Shown here in pieces: positions 1-7,786 of a stretch of 64,000 bases of DNA (the first letter of the stretch is position 1; each line of letters begins with the position of its first letter). Source of the DNA: Sphingomonas sp. DG1-23. Its GTDB lineage: Bacteria > Pseudomonadota > Alphaproteobacteria > Sphingomonadales > Sphingomonadaceae. Below the pieces are notes generated by a model. The model worked only from the letters and a program-made list of their open reading frames with translations, had not been told where the DNA came from and did not search any database. The translations under genes and the position numbers were made by a program. The stretch spans positions 62,001 through 126,000 of the forward strand of contig NZ_JAVAMA010000008.1 of assembly GCF_030730875.1 (NCBI RefSeq), in the 5' to 3' direction.

Positions 1-22
1 CGGCGGTTCGGCTGGTAGGGGG

Positions 23-1987
23 CTAGCGGCGTTTGCGACCCGGGAACGGGACGATGGCGCCGCCCTGGTTGCGCGCGGTGGCCGCCTGCTCGACCGCGGG
101 CAGCAATTGATCCTGACGAAATGGCTTGGCGAGGCGAGGGAGATCGTGCGCCGTCCCCTCGGGGAGCTCGGCATAGCCCGAAACCAGCAATATCGGCAGA
201 TCGGGCCAGCCGGCGCGCGCCGCTTCGGCAAGCTGCGCGCCGTTCATGTCGGGCATGGCGAAATCGGTGACGAGCACGTCGACGCGGCATTCGCTCAACA
301 GCTGGAGCGCGATCCTGCCCGATACGGCCTGGAGGACGCGGTGCCCGGCATCCTCGAGCATCGCGGCGGTGTTGGTGAGCACCAGCGCGTCGTCGTCGAC
401 GGCGAGCACGACCAGCTGCCCGGCATGCGCGTTCCGGTCCTCGGCGGGTGTGTCCGATCGTTCGGTCAGCGCGCCGTCCGAGACGGGCAGCCAGATGTCC
501 GCAGTGGTGCCTTCGCCGGGGCGGCTGTCGAGCACCAGCTTGCCGCCGCATTGCTCGGCAAAGCCATGCGCCATCGACAGGCCCAGTCCGGTGCCCTTGC
601 CGACGCCCTTGGTCGTGTAAAACGGCTCGGTGGCGCGGGCCAGGGTGGCCGCATCCATGCCGGCGCCGGTATCGGACACCGACAGACAGACATAGGCGCC
701 GGGCTTGAGGCCTTCGCCTGCCCCGACTTGCTCCTCGCGCGCGGCGATGACGATCCGTCCGCCGTCCTGCATCGCATCCCGGGCATTGACCGCGAGATTG
801 AGCAGCGCCAGCTCGAGTTGCGCGGGATCGGCATGCACCCGCTTCACCACCAGCGGAAACTGGGTGTCGATACGGATGCCGCCGCCGATCGTGCGCTGCA
901 GCAGCTCGGCCATGCCTCTGACCAGCGCGGCGGGGTCGACGGTCTCGAGTTGAAGCTCCTGCTTGCGCGCGAAGGCGAGCATGCGCTGGGTGAGCGTCGC
1001 GCCGCGCTCGGCCGCCTTCATCGCATTGTCGATGAAGCGCGAGACGTCTCCGCCTTCGGCCAGCTTGCGGCGCGCGAGATCGAGGCTGCCGACGATGGCG
1101 GCGAGCAGGTTGTTGAAGTCGTGCGCCACGCCGCCGGTGAGCTTGCCGATCGCCTCCATCTTCTGGGCGTGGAAGAATGCCTCCTGCGCCTGTTCGAGCG
1201 CGAGTTGCGAGCGGCGCCGCTCGGTCAGATCGCGCGTGATCTTGGCGAAGCCGATCAGCGTGCCGGAGGGATCGCGCACCGGATCGATGACGACATTGGC
1301 CCAGAAATGCGTGCCGTCCTTGCGCACGCGCCAGCCCTCTGCCTCGAAGCGACCCTTGCTCCGCGCCTGTTCGAGCGCCTTCGCAGGAATGCCCGCGGTG
1401 CGGTCCTCGGCGGTGTAGAAATTCGAGAAATGGCGGCCGATGATCTCGTCCGCGCGATAGCCCTTGAAGCGCTCTGCGCCCGCGTTCCAGCTCGCGACGT
1501 TGCCGTCCACGTCCAGCATGTAGATCGCGTAATCGGTCACGCTCTGGACGAGCAGGCGAAATCGCTCTTCGCTGCGGCGCAATGCTTCCTCGCCGGCGCG
1601 GCGTTCGGTGAGGTCGCGGGTCACCTTGGCGAAGCCGACCAGTTCGCCCGCCGGATTGCGGATCGGATCGATCACGACATTGGCCCAGAAGCGCGTGCCG
1701 TCCTTGCGCAGGCGCCAGCCCTCGGCTTCGAACCGTCCTTCCTGCTCGGCGGTCCGCAGCGCCCGTGCAGGGATGCCCGCGGCGCGATCTTCTTCGGTGT
1801 AGAAGCGCGAGAAATGCTGACCGAGGATCTCGCCGGTTTCATAGCCCTTGAAGCGCTGCGCGCCGGCGTTCCAGCTCGCAACGACACCCGTGGGATCGAG
1901 CATGTAGATCGCATAATCGGTGATGCTCTGAACCAGAAGTTCGAAGCGGTTGATCTCCGATCCTGCCGAAGCGGTGGTCGTGGTCAT
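23..1987 (-). CDS. Hybrid PAS-PAS sensor histidine kinase with C-terminal receiver
   Basis: Signal-transducing kinase of 654 residues. Two near-identical PAS domains come first (about 15-135 and 145-265; both contain DYAIYMLD, SWNAGA.RFKGY and FWANVVIDP), each followed by a PAC-like RDLTERR segment. A HisKA domain follows with the phospho-acceptor in GGVAHDFNNLL, then a HATPase_c domain with N and G boxes (NLAVNARDAM, GKGTGLGLSMAHGF). A CheY-like receiver (VVLAVDDDALVL, phospho-Asp in VTDFAMPDMNG) ends the protein. No transmembrane segment is seen, so it is probably cytosolic. The ATG at 1987 is preferred to an upstream start because GGGGAG lies just before it. The ligand and output partner are unknown. 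The tandem PAS copies look like a recent internal duplication. Confidence 0.9.
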   Translation of the reverse strand: MTTTTASAGSEINRFELLVQSITDYAIYMLDPTGVVASWNAGAQRFKGYETGEILGQHFSRFYTEEDRAAGIPARALRTAEQEGRFEAEGWRLRKDGTRFWANVVIDPIRNPAGELVGFAKVTRDLTERRAGEEALRRSEERFRLLVQSVTDYAIYMLDVDGNVASWNAGAERFKGYRADEIIGRHFSNFYTAEDRTAGIPAKALEQARSKGRFEAEGWRVRKDGTHFWANVVIDPVRDPSGTLIGFAKITRDLTERRRSQLALEQAQEAFFHAQKMEAIGKLTGGVAHDFNNLLAAIVGSLDLARRKLAEGGDVSRFIDNAMKAAERGATLTQRMLAFARKQELQLETVDPAALVRGMAELLQRTIGGGIRIDTQFPLVVKRVHADPAQLELALLNLAVNARDAMQDGGRIVIAAREEQVGAGEGLKPGAYVCLSVSDTGAGMDAATLARATEPFYTTKGVGKGTGLGLSMAHGFAEQCGGKLVLDSRPGEGTTADIWLPVSDGALTERSDTPAEDRNAHAGQLVVLAVDDDALVLTNTAAMLEDAGHRVLQAVSGRIALQLLSECRVDVLVTDFAMPDMNGAQLAEAARAGWPDLPILLVSGYAELPEGTAHDLPRLAKPFRQDQLLPAVEQAATARNQGGAIVPFPGRKRR

Positions 1988-2085
1988 GGGCTCCCCGCGG
2001 GTCCCACACACGGCCCGGCTCAGGGCGCAAAACGCGTTTCGTCCGCCCGGGTTCCCAAGCGCTTGAAATCGGGTGGTTCAGCCGG

Positions 2086-2838
2086 TCAGAATGGCAGCCA
2101 GCGCTGCTTCTCGCTGAATTTCATATAGCCGGCGTTGACGCCCAGCCGCCAGCCGACGCCGAGCCGTACCGGGATCAGCACGACGTCGCCGCGGCGCATA
2201 TAGCTCGCCGAGAAGCCGCCGACGAAATAGACTCGGCCCTCGCCGGCCGGGAAGCGCTTGTAGAGCTCCTGACTGTCGTAGAGATTATAGACCAGCACGA
2301 AGACCTTGTTGGCGTCGCCGCCGACATCGAAGCCGATCGACGGGCCGGTCCAATAGACCTTCCGCTGTCCCTCGATCTTGTGGAACAGCTCGCCCGAGCC
2401 ATAGCGCAGGCCCACCCCGATCGCGCCGCCGGCCTCGCGCCCGGCGATATAGGCGTTGGGCTGGCCCTGGTCCTTGAGAATGTCCTCGATGATCCCGGCG
2501 AGCCCCGACGCGCCCTTGCCGAACACGCCTTCCGCCGCGCTGAGCAGATCGTCGCGCGCATAGGTATTGGCCGCCTCGGCGCGGGCACTGGTGGCGGCGT
2601 CGGGTTCCGTGGCGGGGGCGACGGGCTGGGGATCGACCACGGGCGCGTCGTTCCGCGGAACTTCCTGATACGCCCCCTGATCGACCGGCTGCGGATCGTT
2701 TTGCGGCGGCGGCGGCGTCTGCAGGTCCGAATCGATCGCGGTGTTGGGATCGATCGTCGTGATCTGGGCGGAGGCGGGAACAGCGCCGAGCCCGAGCGAG
2801 GCCGCAGCCGCCCACAGCATCAAGGTCCGCACGCGCAT
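2086..2838 (-). CDS. EipA/DUF1134 family periplasmic envelope protein
   Basis: A 250-residue exported protein with an N-terminal signal peptide (MRVRTLMLWAAAASLGLG... cleaved near ASA-Q). A proline/aspartate-rich linker follows, then a C-terminal DUF1134 domain (GREAGGAIGVGLRYGSGEL, YWTGPSIGFDVGGD, FVLVYNLYDSQELYKRFPAGEG, GVGWRLGVNAGYMKFSE). Proteins of this family include EipA of Brucella, a periplasmic protein needed for envelope integrity. The start is the ATG at 2838, preceded by GGGGGTGA; the longer open frame upstream has no sign of coding. It stands alone, divergent from the tRNA. The family call is strong; the exact role here is carried over from the family. Confidence 0.88.
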   Translation of the reverse strand: MRVRTLMLWAAAASLGLGAVPASAQITTIDPNTAIDSDLQTPPPPQNDPQPVDQGAYQEVPRNDAPVVDPQPVAPATEPDAATSARAEAANTYARDDLLSAAEGVFGKGASGLAGIIEDILKDQGQPNAYIAGREAGGAIGVGLRYGSGELFHKIEGQRKVYWTGPSIGFDVGGDANKVFVLVYNLYDSQELYKRFPAGEGRVYFVGGFSASYMRRGDVVLIPVRLGVGWRLGVNAGYMKFSEKQRWLPF

Positions 2839-2996
2839 TCGATCGTCACCCCCACAAAACCAGGCAGCCACGCTAGGCCGGCGCGGCTGACCCTGCAATG
2901 AACGGACGACGACAGGAATCGATTTTGCGTCGAGGCGGTTCTGCCGTTGATTGGACAAAACTACGTCGCTATAGGCCTCGGCTTCGAGCCTCTTGC

Positions 2997-3089
2997 GGAG
3001 ACGTGGGTGAGTGGCTGAAACCAGCGGTTTGCTAAACCGCCGTACCGGGATTACTGGTACCGAGGGTTCGAATCCCTCCGTCTCCGCCA
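2997..3089 (+). tRNA. tRNA-Ser (anticodon GCT)
   Basis: Acceptor stem GGAGACG (2997-3003) pairs with CGTCTCC (3079-3085), followed by discriminator G and an encoded CCA (3087-3089). The anticodon arm has stem GCGGT/ACCGC around loop TTGCTAA, giving anticodon GCT at 3031-3033. A long variable arm (GTACCGGG...TGGTAC) and T arm GAGGG-TTCGAAT-CCCTC fit a class II serine tRNA reading AGC/AGU. Its 3' end is repeated at 18964-18979 and an integrase remnant starts about 100 bases downstream, so it is a probable island insertion site. Confidence 0.96.
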
Positions 3090-3091
3090 GC
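3076..3091 (+). repeat. Putative attL within the tRNA-Ser 3' end
   Basis: CTCCGTCTCCGCCAGC: the last bases of the tRNA including CCA plus two flanking bases. It is identical to 18964-18979 in the same orientation. Confidence 0.5.
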
Positions 3092-3193
3092 CCTTCTCTA
3101 AGGGCCTGAAATCGCGGAAATCATTGGAAAGCCGCCGTTTGCGGCGATAGCGTTGTTCCAATGAGGGCTACAAAAACACCCTCTCGATCGAGA

Positions 3194-3621
3194 ATGCAAC
3201 AGGTTGCAAAACACCTGTACCGTCGGGGCGGCGGCTACACCTATCGGCGGGCTATTCCAGCGCGAGCGCGTGGCGCGTCGGCGGTGCGCTCGAATATGTG
3301 AAGAGTTTTGGCGACGTGAGCCTGCGCGAAGCTGAGCATCTGGCCGCTGAGCACCGCAAAATCTGCGACGCTGCGATCGCGAAAGCGACTGGCAAGCCAG
3401 ACCCCACGATAAGGGCAGAGCTTGTCCGCATTGGGATGCGGGTTCCAGATCGCCAAGAGATTGATCGCGCCGTTCGCACATGGGTTTTGGAGCAGGAGAG
3501 CGCGAACAGTGCCGTCACGGGCGACGCGGCCTTGGCGAAGCAACGCGCAGCCGAATTCGGGCTTATCGAGAAGAATGCGAGTTCATCTCGGTCGATCCAT
3601 TCCTTACGCATGAAGACATAG
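3194..3621 (+). pseudogene. Frameshifted, truncated tyrosine-recombinase (phage integrase) N-terminus
   Basis: From the ATG at 3194 the frame reads MQQVAKHLYRRGGGYTYRRA with a following IPARARG, the typical start of DUF6538-type integrases (YLYRRGGTYYFRRRIP). That frame stops at 3299-3301. The homologous continuation, EYVKSFGDVSLREAEHLAAE, runs in another frame until 3621, so a frameshift near 3290 has broken the gene. The catalytic domain with its R-H-R-Y residues is absent. Position about 100 bases after tRNA-Ser fits an island integrase. The family call rests on the N-terminal pattern only. Confidence 0.6.
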
Positions 3622-3778
3622 ACGACAGCTCTATCTTGCCCATGTGCGAACGATCGATCCCGGCTGCATGCGCAAGCGCTTCCTGAGATAAGCCGCATTC
3701 TAGGCGCCGCGCTCCAATGGCGGCCCCGAGGCTTACGAGCACCTCCGCAGAACCATTCTTTCCAGAAACGCGCGCCAC
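3563..3778 (-). pseudogene. Truncated XRE-type helix-turn-helix regulator
   Basis: The GTG at 3778 opens a 71-codon frame with VSLGAAIGARRLECGLSQEA, continuing LAHAAGIDRSHMGKIE. This is the first four helices of a Cro/C1-type HTH of the kind found in mobile elements. After MGKIE the usual RGERN.. continuation is lost and the rest (LSSMSSCVRNGSTEMN) looks random and overlaps the integrase remnant on the other strand. It is therefore probably a fragment left by a deletion. A shortened working DNA-binding peptide cannot be excluded. Confidence 0.45.
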
Positions 3779-3870
3779 GTAGGAAGGGGTCGAGCATTGC
3801 CCTATTTACCGCCACGGCATTTACGACCCTTCACCTTTTATATCTCGGAACGGCTGGCGAAGGAGTCACC

Positions 3871-4005
3871 GTGCGACGCGCAGATCATCGGCGTGCCGCC
3901 TACAATTTTGGCGGAAACGCGTTGAAGTGGTTCGTCATCAGCTTTTTCGAACCATTTGTGCTGTTCGCCCTGATTCCGTTGGCGTTGTTGGTGCAGGAAG
4001 CTTGA
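3871..4005 (+). CDS. Possible small membrane protein (44 aa)
   Basis: GTG start at 3871 with AAGGAG six bases upstream. The predicted peptide ends in one strongly hydrophobic stretch (WFVISFFEPFVLFALIPLAL), so a single membrane span is likely. No family is recognised. Its stop codon overlaps the ATG of the next small frame (TGATG), which suggests translational coupling. It lies among decayed mobile-element genes, so it may also be a remnant. Confidence 0.3.
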   Translation: MRRADHRRAAYNFGGNALKWFVISFFEPFVLFALIPLALLVQEA

Positions 4006-4121
4006 TGCCAGGAGCTGTGCAAGGCCGTGCGAGCTTACTGCGGTCTTACGTTCACGGGCTCGTTGCAGTAGCGGCGTGGCTGGGTTTTGCCCTGTACGGG
4101 CGCTGGTACCTACATCAGTAG
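4005..4121 (+). CDS. Possible small membrane protein (38 aa), coupled to the preceding frame
   Basis: The ATG at 4005 overlaps the stop of the preceding small frame (TGATG). The peptide has one hydrophobic segment (YVHGLVAVAAWLGFALYG). There is no recognisable family and no independent ribosome-binding site. The only support is the coupling and the hydrophobic character. Confidence 0.25.
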   Translation: MPGAVQGRASLLRSYVHGLVAVAAWLGFALYGRWYLHQ

Positions 4122-4261
4122 CGCCGTTGCTGCTCGATGGGCCGCTATCGGGCCGCATGCCGCCCGTCCGCTTCCGATAGGCTATTCGCGATAGCTGGCA
4201 TTCTCCCGAAAAGGTCGCCAGGACGGTCGCCTTGCGACCTGTTCCCCACCATGCGGCCGGC

Positions 4262-5230
4262 CTACGGGATAAGCAGCAGCTTGCCGATTGTGGCGCGGCT
4301 TTCCATTGCCGCGTGCGCCTCCGCGGCATCCGACAAGGAGAAGTCGCGGGCCGGCGCGATCCGCAACTTGCCCTCGCGCACCCAGTCGAACAGCCGCTCC
4401 GTGCGGGCGCGCAGCAGTTCGGGAGTGTGGACATGGTCGGAAAAGACCGCGTAGCCGAGCTTGATACTGCGCGGCAGGCTCATGATGTCGATCCGTCCGG
4501 GACCGCCGAGTACCGGACCGTACCAGCAGAAAGTCCCGGCGCGGCGCAGCGAGGCCAGCGATCCGTCGAAGGTCGCGGGACCGGAGCCGTCATAGACGAC
4601 GTGCACGCCCTCGCCACCCGTGAGCCGGACGACCTCGGCCGCGAATTCGCCCTCTGCGTCGACGATGACATGGTCCGCGCCGGCGGCCTTCGCGGCCTCG
4701 ACCTTGGCCGCGCTCGAGACCCGGCCGATCACGGTGCCGCCGCGTAGCTTGATGATCTGGGTGAGCAACTGCCCCAGCCCCCCGGCGGCGGCGTGCACCA
4801 GCGCGACATCGCCGGGCTGGACCGAATAGAAGTCGGTCGTGAAGTGGCTGGCGGTGAGCCCCTGCATCATCAGGGAGGCCGCTGTGCGATCGTCGATTTC
4901 GGCGGGCACCGGCACGAGTGCGGCGGCGGGGATAACGATCCGTTCGGCATAACTGCCGGGAGCATAGATCCAGGCGACGCGCTGCCCGACCGCGAGATCG
5001 GTCACCCCCTCGCCCAGCGCGATGATGCGGCCGGCACCCTCGACGCCCAGAGCGCGCGGCAGCGGCATTTCGTGCCACGCCATTCCCTGGCGCACTCCCA
5101 CGTCCATGAAGTTCACCCCGCTCGCGGCAATCGCGACCAGCACCTCGCCCGGACCCGCGACGGGCTCCGGCAGGTCCAGCAGTTCGAGCACCTCGGTTCC
5201 GCCGATCGCGGTCATTGCGATGGTCCTCAT
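4262..5230 (-). CDS. Quinone oxidoreductase (zeta-crystallin/QOR-type MDR family)
   Basis: A 322-residue NAD(P)H-dependent oxidoreductase of the medium-chain dehydrogenase family. The N-terminal GroES-like half (PEPVAGPGEVLVAIAASGVN, PRALGVEGAGRI) is followed by a Rossmann domain (VALVHAAAGGLGQLLTQ, with AGADHVI after it) and a C-terminal part ending AMESRATIGKLLLIP. The structural/catalytic zinc cysteines of alcohol dehydrogenases are missing, as usual for quinone reductases. The ATG at 5230 has AGGAG upstream. It lies 48 bases downstream of the tetR-like gene on the same strand, with a TetR-type operator in the gap, so it is probably repressed by that regulator and induced by an electrophile or quinone. 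Confidence 0.88.
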   Translation of the reverse strand: MRTIAMTAIGGTEVLELLDLPEPVAGPGEVLVAIAASGVNFMDVGVRQGMAWHEMPLPRALGVEGAGRIIALGEGVTDLAVGQRVAWIYAPGSYAERIVIPAAALVPVPAEIDDRTAASLMMQGLTASHFTTDFYSVQPGDVALVHAAAGGLGQLLTQIIKLRGGTVIGRVSSAAKVEAAKAAGADHVIVDAEGEFAAEVVRLTGGEGVHVVYDGSGPATFDGSLASLRRAGTFCWYGPVLGGPGRIDIMSLPRSIKLGYAVFSDHVHTPELLRARTERLFDWVREGKLRIAPARDFSLSDAAEAHAAMESRATIGKLLLIP

Positions 5231-5244
5231 CTTGAGACTCCTTA

Positions 5245-5260
5245 TTGAATGATCGTTCTA
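5245..5260. promoter_or_regulatory. Putative TetR-family operator (upstream of quinone oxidoreductase)
   Basis: TTGAATGATCGTTCTA, an imperfect 16-base dyad in the gap between the tetR-like gene and the quinone oxidoreductase start. The core GAATGATCGTTC is shared with the site at 5864-5879. Confidence 0.6.
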
Positions 5261-5278
5261 GAATTGCGTAAAAAAATA

Positions 5279-5845
5279 TCAGCGCAGCGCACGCAGTGCG
5301 AGGTCGGCCAGCGCGGCAATCTGCTCCTGCCCCGCGCCCGCACGCGCGGCGAGGCGGATGCTGGAGATCGTCGTGATGAGAAAGGTCGCGAGATGGTCGA
5401 GATCGAGATCGGCCGCGACATCGCCCTGCGCCCTCGCCTTGGCCAAGGCGTCTTTCACTGCGCGGGCCAACGTGGCGCTCGACGCTTCGCGGAGCGTGAC
5501 CAGCTCGGGCCGGGTGCAACCGAACTCGACGATGGCGCCGAGGCCGAGACAGGCTTGGTCGGCTTCGCCCGCGACGCGATCGAGCATCGCGCGGATCCCG
5601 TCGATCGCCCGCTCGCGGCTCGCCAGCAGCTCAGCATGCGTCCGCACTTCATCCCGCGAATAGCGTTGCACCGCGGCGCGGTAGATGCCCCATTTGTCGT
5701 CGAACGTGTCGTACAGGCTTTGCCGGCCGATCCCCATCGCATCGACGAGCATCTGCGCCGAGCTGCCTTCGAAACCATGCTCGCGGAACACCGCTATCGC
5801 AGCCTCCACGGCGCTATCGACATCGAATTGCTTGGGGCGGGCCAT
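5279..5845 (-). CDS. TetR/AcrR family transcriptional regulator
   Basis: A 188-residue repressor. The N-terminal TetR HTH (residues about 5-60) reads VDSAVEAAIAVFREHGFEGS, then AQMLVDAMGIGRQSLYDTFDDKW, close to regulators of the YxaF/NemR type. The C-terminal ligand domain has GLGAIVEFGCTRPELVTL and several possible ligand cysteines/hydrophobic residues. It is divergent from the MFS gene and co-directional with the quinone oxidoreductase. Near-identical dyads lie on both sides of it, so it probably controls itself, the pump and the oxidoreductase. The effector is unknown. Confidence 0.88.
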   Translation of the reverse strand: MARPKQFDVDSAVEAAIAVFREHGFEGSSAQMLVDAMGIGRQSLYDTFDDKWGIYRAAVQRYSRDEVRTHAELLASRERAIDGIRAMLDRVAGEADQACLGLGAIVEFGCTRPELVTLREASSATLARAVKDALAKARAQGDVAADLDLDHLATFLITTISSIRLAARAGAGQEQIAALADLALRALR

Positions 5846-5863
5846 GGCTTGTAGATAATGTAC

Positions 5864-5879
5864 TGGAATGATCGTTCAA
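5864..5879. promoter_or_regulatory. Putative TetR-family operator (tetR/MFS divergent promoter)
   Basis: TGGAATGATCGTTCAA, a 16-base imperfect dyad sharing GAATGATCGTTC with 5245-5260. It overlaps the most upstream ATG (5868) of the MFS frame, which argues that translation begins further down. Confidence 0.6.
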
Positions 5880-5924
5880 GATGTGTTTGAGAGTCGCGAT
5901 GGATTCTTTGGCACGCGCACTCCG

Positions 5925-7160
5925 ATGATCGCACCGCGCTGGTATCGCGACATCGACCCGAACGGCCGCCGCGCGTTCCGCAGCACCTATGCCGGGTTCA
6001 GCGTCGATGCGATGAACGTCCAGCTCTATTCGTTCATCCTGCCGCTGCTGCTGACGCTCTGGCAGCTCTCCCCCGCGGCGGGCGGGTTGCTGGCGACGGT
6101 GATGCTCGTCGCTTCCGCGGCCGGCGGGTGGCTGGCGGGACTGGCCTCCGACCGGTTCGGGCGCGTGCGCGTGCTGCAATTGACCATCGTCTGGATGGCG
6201 CTCGCCACCCTGTGCTGCGGGCTGGCGCAGAATTTCGAGCAGCTGCTCGTCGCCCGGATTCTCCAGGGATTGGGCTTCGGCGCCGAATGGGCAGTCGGGG
6301 CGGTGTTCATGGGCGAGATCGCCACTGCCGCGACGCGTGGCCGGCTGGTCGGAACCGCGCAGAGCGCCTGGGCGATCGGCTGGGGCCTCGCCGCCGCGAC
6401 CTCCACGATCGCCATCGCGCTGCTGCCGCCCGAGCTGGGCTGGCGCGCGGCCTTTTTCGTGAGCTTGCCGCCGGCGCTGGCGATCTTCGTCGCGCGGCGA
6501 CGCCTCTCGGAGTCCGCCACCTTCCTCGCCGCCCCCGATGCCGAAGCGTGGCACCGGATCTTCTCGCGCCGGATGCGCGGTAATACGGCCCGGGGCAGTT
6601 TGCTCGCGATCGGGACGCATGGCGGTTATTGGGCACTCGCCACCTGGTGGCCGACGATGCTGCGGCTCGAGCGCGGCATGACCTCGGCGAAGGCCGCGAC
6701 GCACATGGCAGTGCTCGTCGGCGGATCGCTCGCGGGCTATGTGCTCGGCGCCACGCTCGCCGACCGGATCGGCCGCCGGGCGACGCTCGCCCTGTTCGCG
6801 CTCGGCGGGATCGTCACGGTGCTCCTCGCCACGGAAGCCGCGATTTCCGATGCCGCGCTGCTCGCGCTCGGCGTCCCGCTCGGGCTCTTCGCGATGGGTC
6901 TCTACAGCGCGATCGGGCCGGTGCTGAACGAGCTCTACCCGACGCGGCTGCGCGGCTCGGGTCTCGGCTTTTGCTACAATGTCGGGCGCGGCGTGGCTGG
7001 CCTCGCTCCGTTCGCGGTGGGCGGCAGCATCGCCGCGATCGGCATCTCCCGTTCGATCGGCCTCTATGTATGCCTGGCCTATCTGCTCGTGCTGCTCGCC
7101 GCGGGGCTGCTGCGCGAGACGCGGGGCATGGAACTCGCGCCGGTATCGAAGGGCGCCTAG
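5925..7160 (+). CDS. MFS transporter (aromatic acid/sugar-type symporter family)
   Basis: About 411 residues with 12 predicted membrane helices. Family marks are the loop-2 motif GLASDRFGRVRVL between helices 2 and 3, the repeat motif in the second half (ADRIGRRATLALF), and ELYPTRLRGSGLGFCYNVGR before helix 11, typical of the AAHS/sialate-like MFS group. The ATG at 5925 (MIAPRWYRDIDPNGRRAF) is preferred: the in-frame ATG at 5868 lies inside a TetR-type operator. It ends overlapping the convergent NTF2-like gene by 4 bases. Probably an inner-membrane importer or exporter of a small organic acid or drug under TetR control. Confidence 0.85.
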   Translation: MIAPRWYRDIDPNGRRAFRSTYAGFSVDAMNVQLYSFILPLLLTLWQLSPAAGGLLATVMLVASAAGGWLAGLASDRFGRVRVLQLTIVWMALATLCCGLAQNFEQLLVARILQGLGFGAEWAVGAVFMGEIATAATRGRLVGTAQSAWAIGWGLAAATSTIAIALLPPELGWRAAFFVSLPPALAIFVARRRLSESATFLAAPDAEAWHRIFSRRMRGNTARGSLLAIGTHGGYWALATWWPTMLRLERGMTSAKAATHMAVLVGGSLAGYVLGATLADRIGRRATLALFALGGIVTVLLATEAAISDAALLALGVPLGLFAMGLYSAIGPVLNELYPTRLRGSGLGFCYNVGRGVAGLAPFAVGGSIAAIGISRSIGLYVCLAYLLVLLAAGLLRETRGMELAPVSKGA

Positions 7161-7603
7161 AAGCCGAGCTCGGTGAGGCTCGGCTGGTCGGCGGGACGCG
7201 GTCCTTCGGGCCAGCGCAGCGCGCGCTCATGCCCCTGAATCGGATGCTCGTTGGCCGCGGTGAGACGGCGCCGGACCGATCCGGCAGCGTCGAACTCGAT
7301 TTCCTCACTGCCATAGACCCGAAACCAGGTGCCGCTGTCGTTGCGGAACTCCGCGGCGTGGCGGGTGCTGAGCCGATGATCGCCCTCCGCCCAAAGCTCG
7401 ATGACGATGCGAAGCTCGATCTCGCGGCGCAACTGGCGTTCGAGAAAAGTGCGAATCTGCTCGCGTCCCCACAGGAAGTTGACGCGGTTGCGCCACTGGC
7501 AATCGATCGCATTCGCGAGCAGGATCGCCTGCAGGTCACGGCGGTTCCAGGCGTCCTCGGCAGCGCGGGCATGCTGCTCCATCGCCGGACTGAATCGGGG
7601 CAT
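7157..7603 (-). CDS. DUF1348/NTF2-like fold protein
   Basis: A 148-residue protein of the DUF1348 branch of the SnoaL/NTF2-like fold. Typical segments are AAEDAWNRRDLQ, DCQWRNRVNFLWGREQIRTF, AAEFRNDSGTWFRVYGSEEIEF and RRRLTAANEHPI. The fold makes a small cone-shaped pocket and is used in varied enzymes or binding proteins; no catalytic role is set for this branch. The start has GAGG about 11 bases upstream. It is convergent with the MFS gene, overlapping by 4 bases. Confidence 0.8.
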   Translation of the reverse strand: MPRFSPAMEQHARAAEDAWNRRDLQAILLANAIDCQWRNRVNFLWGREQIRTFLERQLRREIELRIVIELWAEGDHRLSTRHAAEFRNDSGTWFRVYGSEEIEFDAAGSVRRRLTAANEHPIQGHERALRWPEGPRPADQPSLTELGF

Positions 7604-7718
7604 CGGACTTGAACCTCATCAAGGCGTCTCCCGATTATGGCGCGGGGCGCGGCCAGGGCCAGTTAGGCGCTGTTAGTTTTCGAGAATGACGCAGCCGGCT
7701 CACAGCAGATCATAGCGA

Positions 7719-7728
7719 TTAACGGGCG
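7719..7728 (+). promoter_or_regulatory. Shared promoter motif TTAACGGGCG
   Basis: TTAACGGGCG lies about 60 bases before the hydrolase start at 7787. The same core recurs in the 12004-12089 divergent promoter region. A possible binding site for a common regulator; the regulator is unknown. Confidence 0.35.
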
Positions 7729-7786
7729 CTCCCTTTCCGACAAGGCTATCACCATGCCGTTCTCTGCTGCCGAAAGGACCCGAGCC

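Noticed and set aside
107..2128. 673-codon open frame on the plus strand opposite the hybrid kinase
   Set aside because: It mirrors the kinase gene in a GC-rich shadow frame, has no domain pattern and no ribosome-binding site; the minus-strand kinase is unmistakable.
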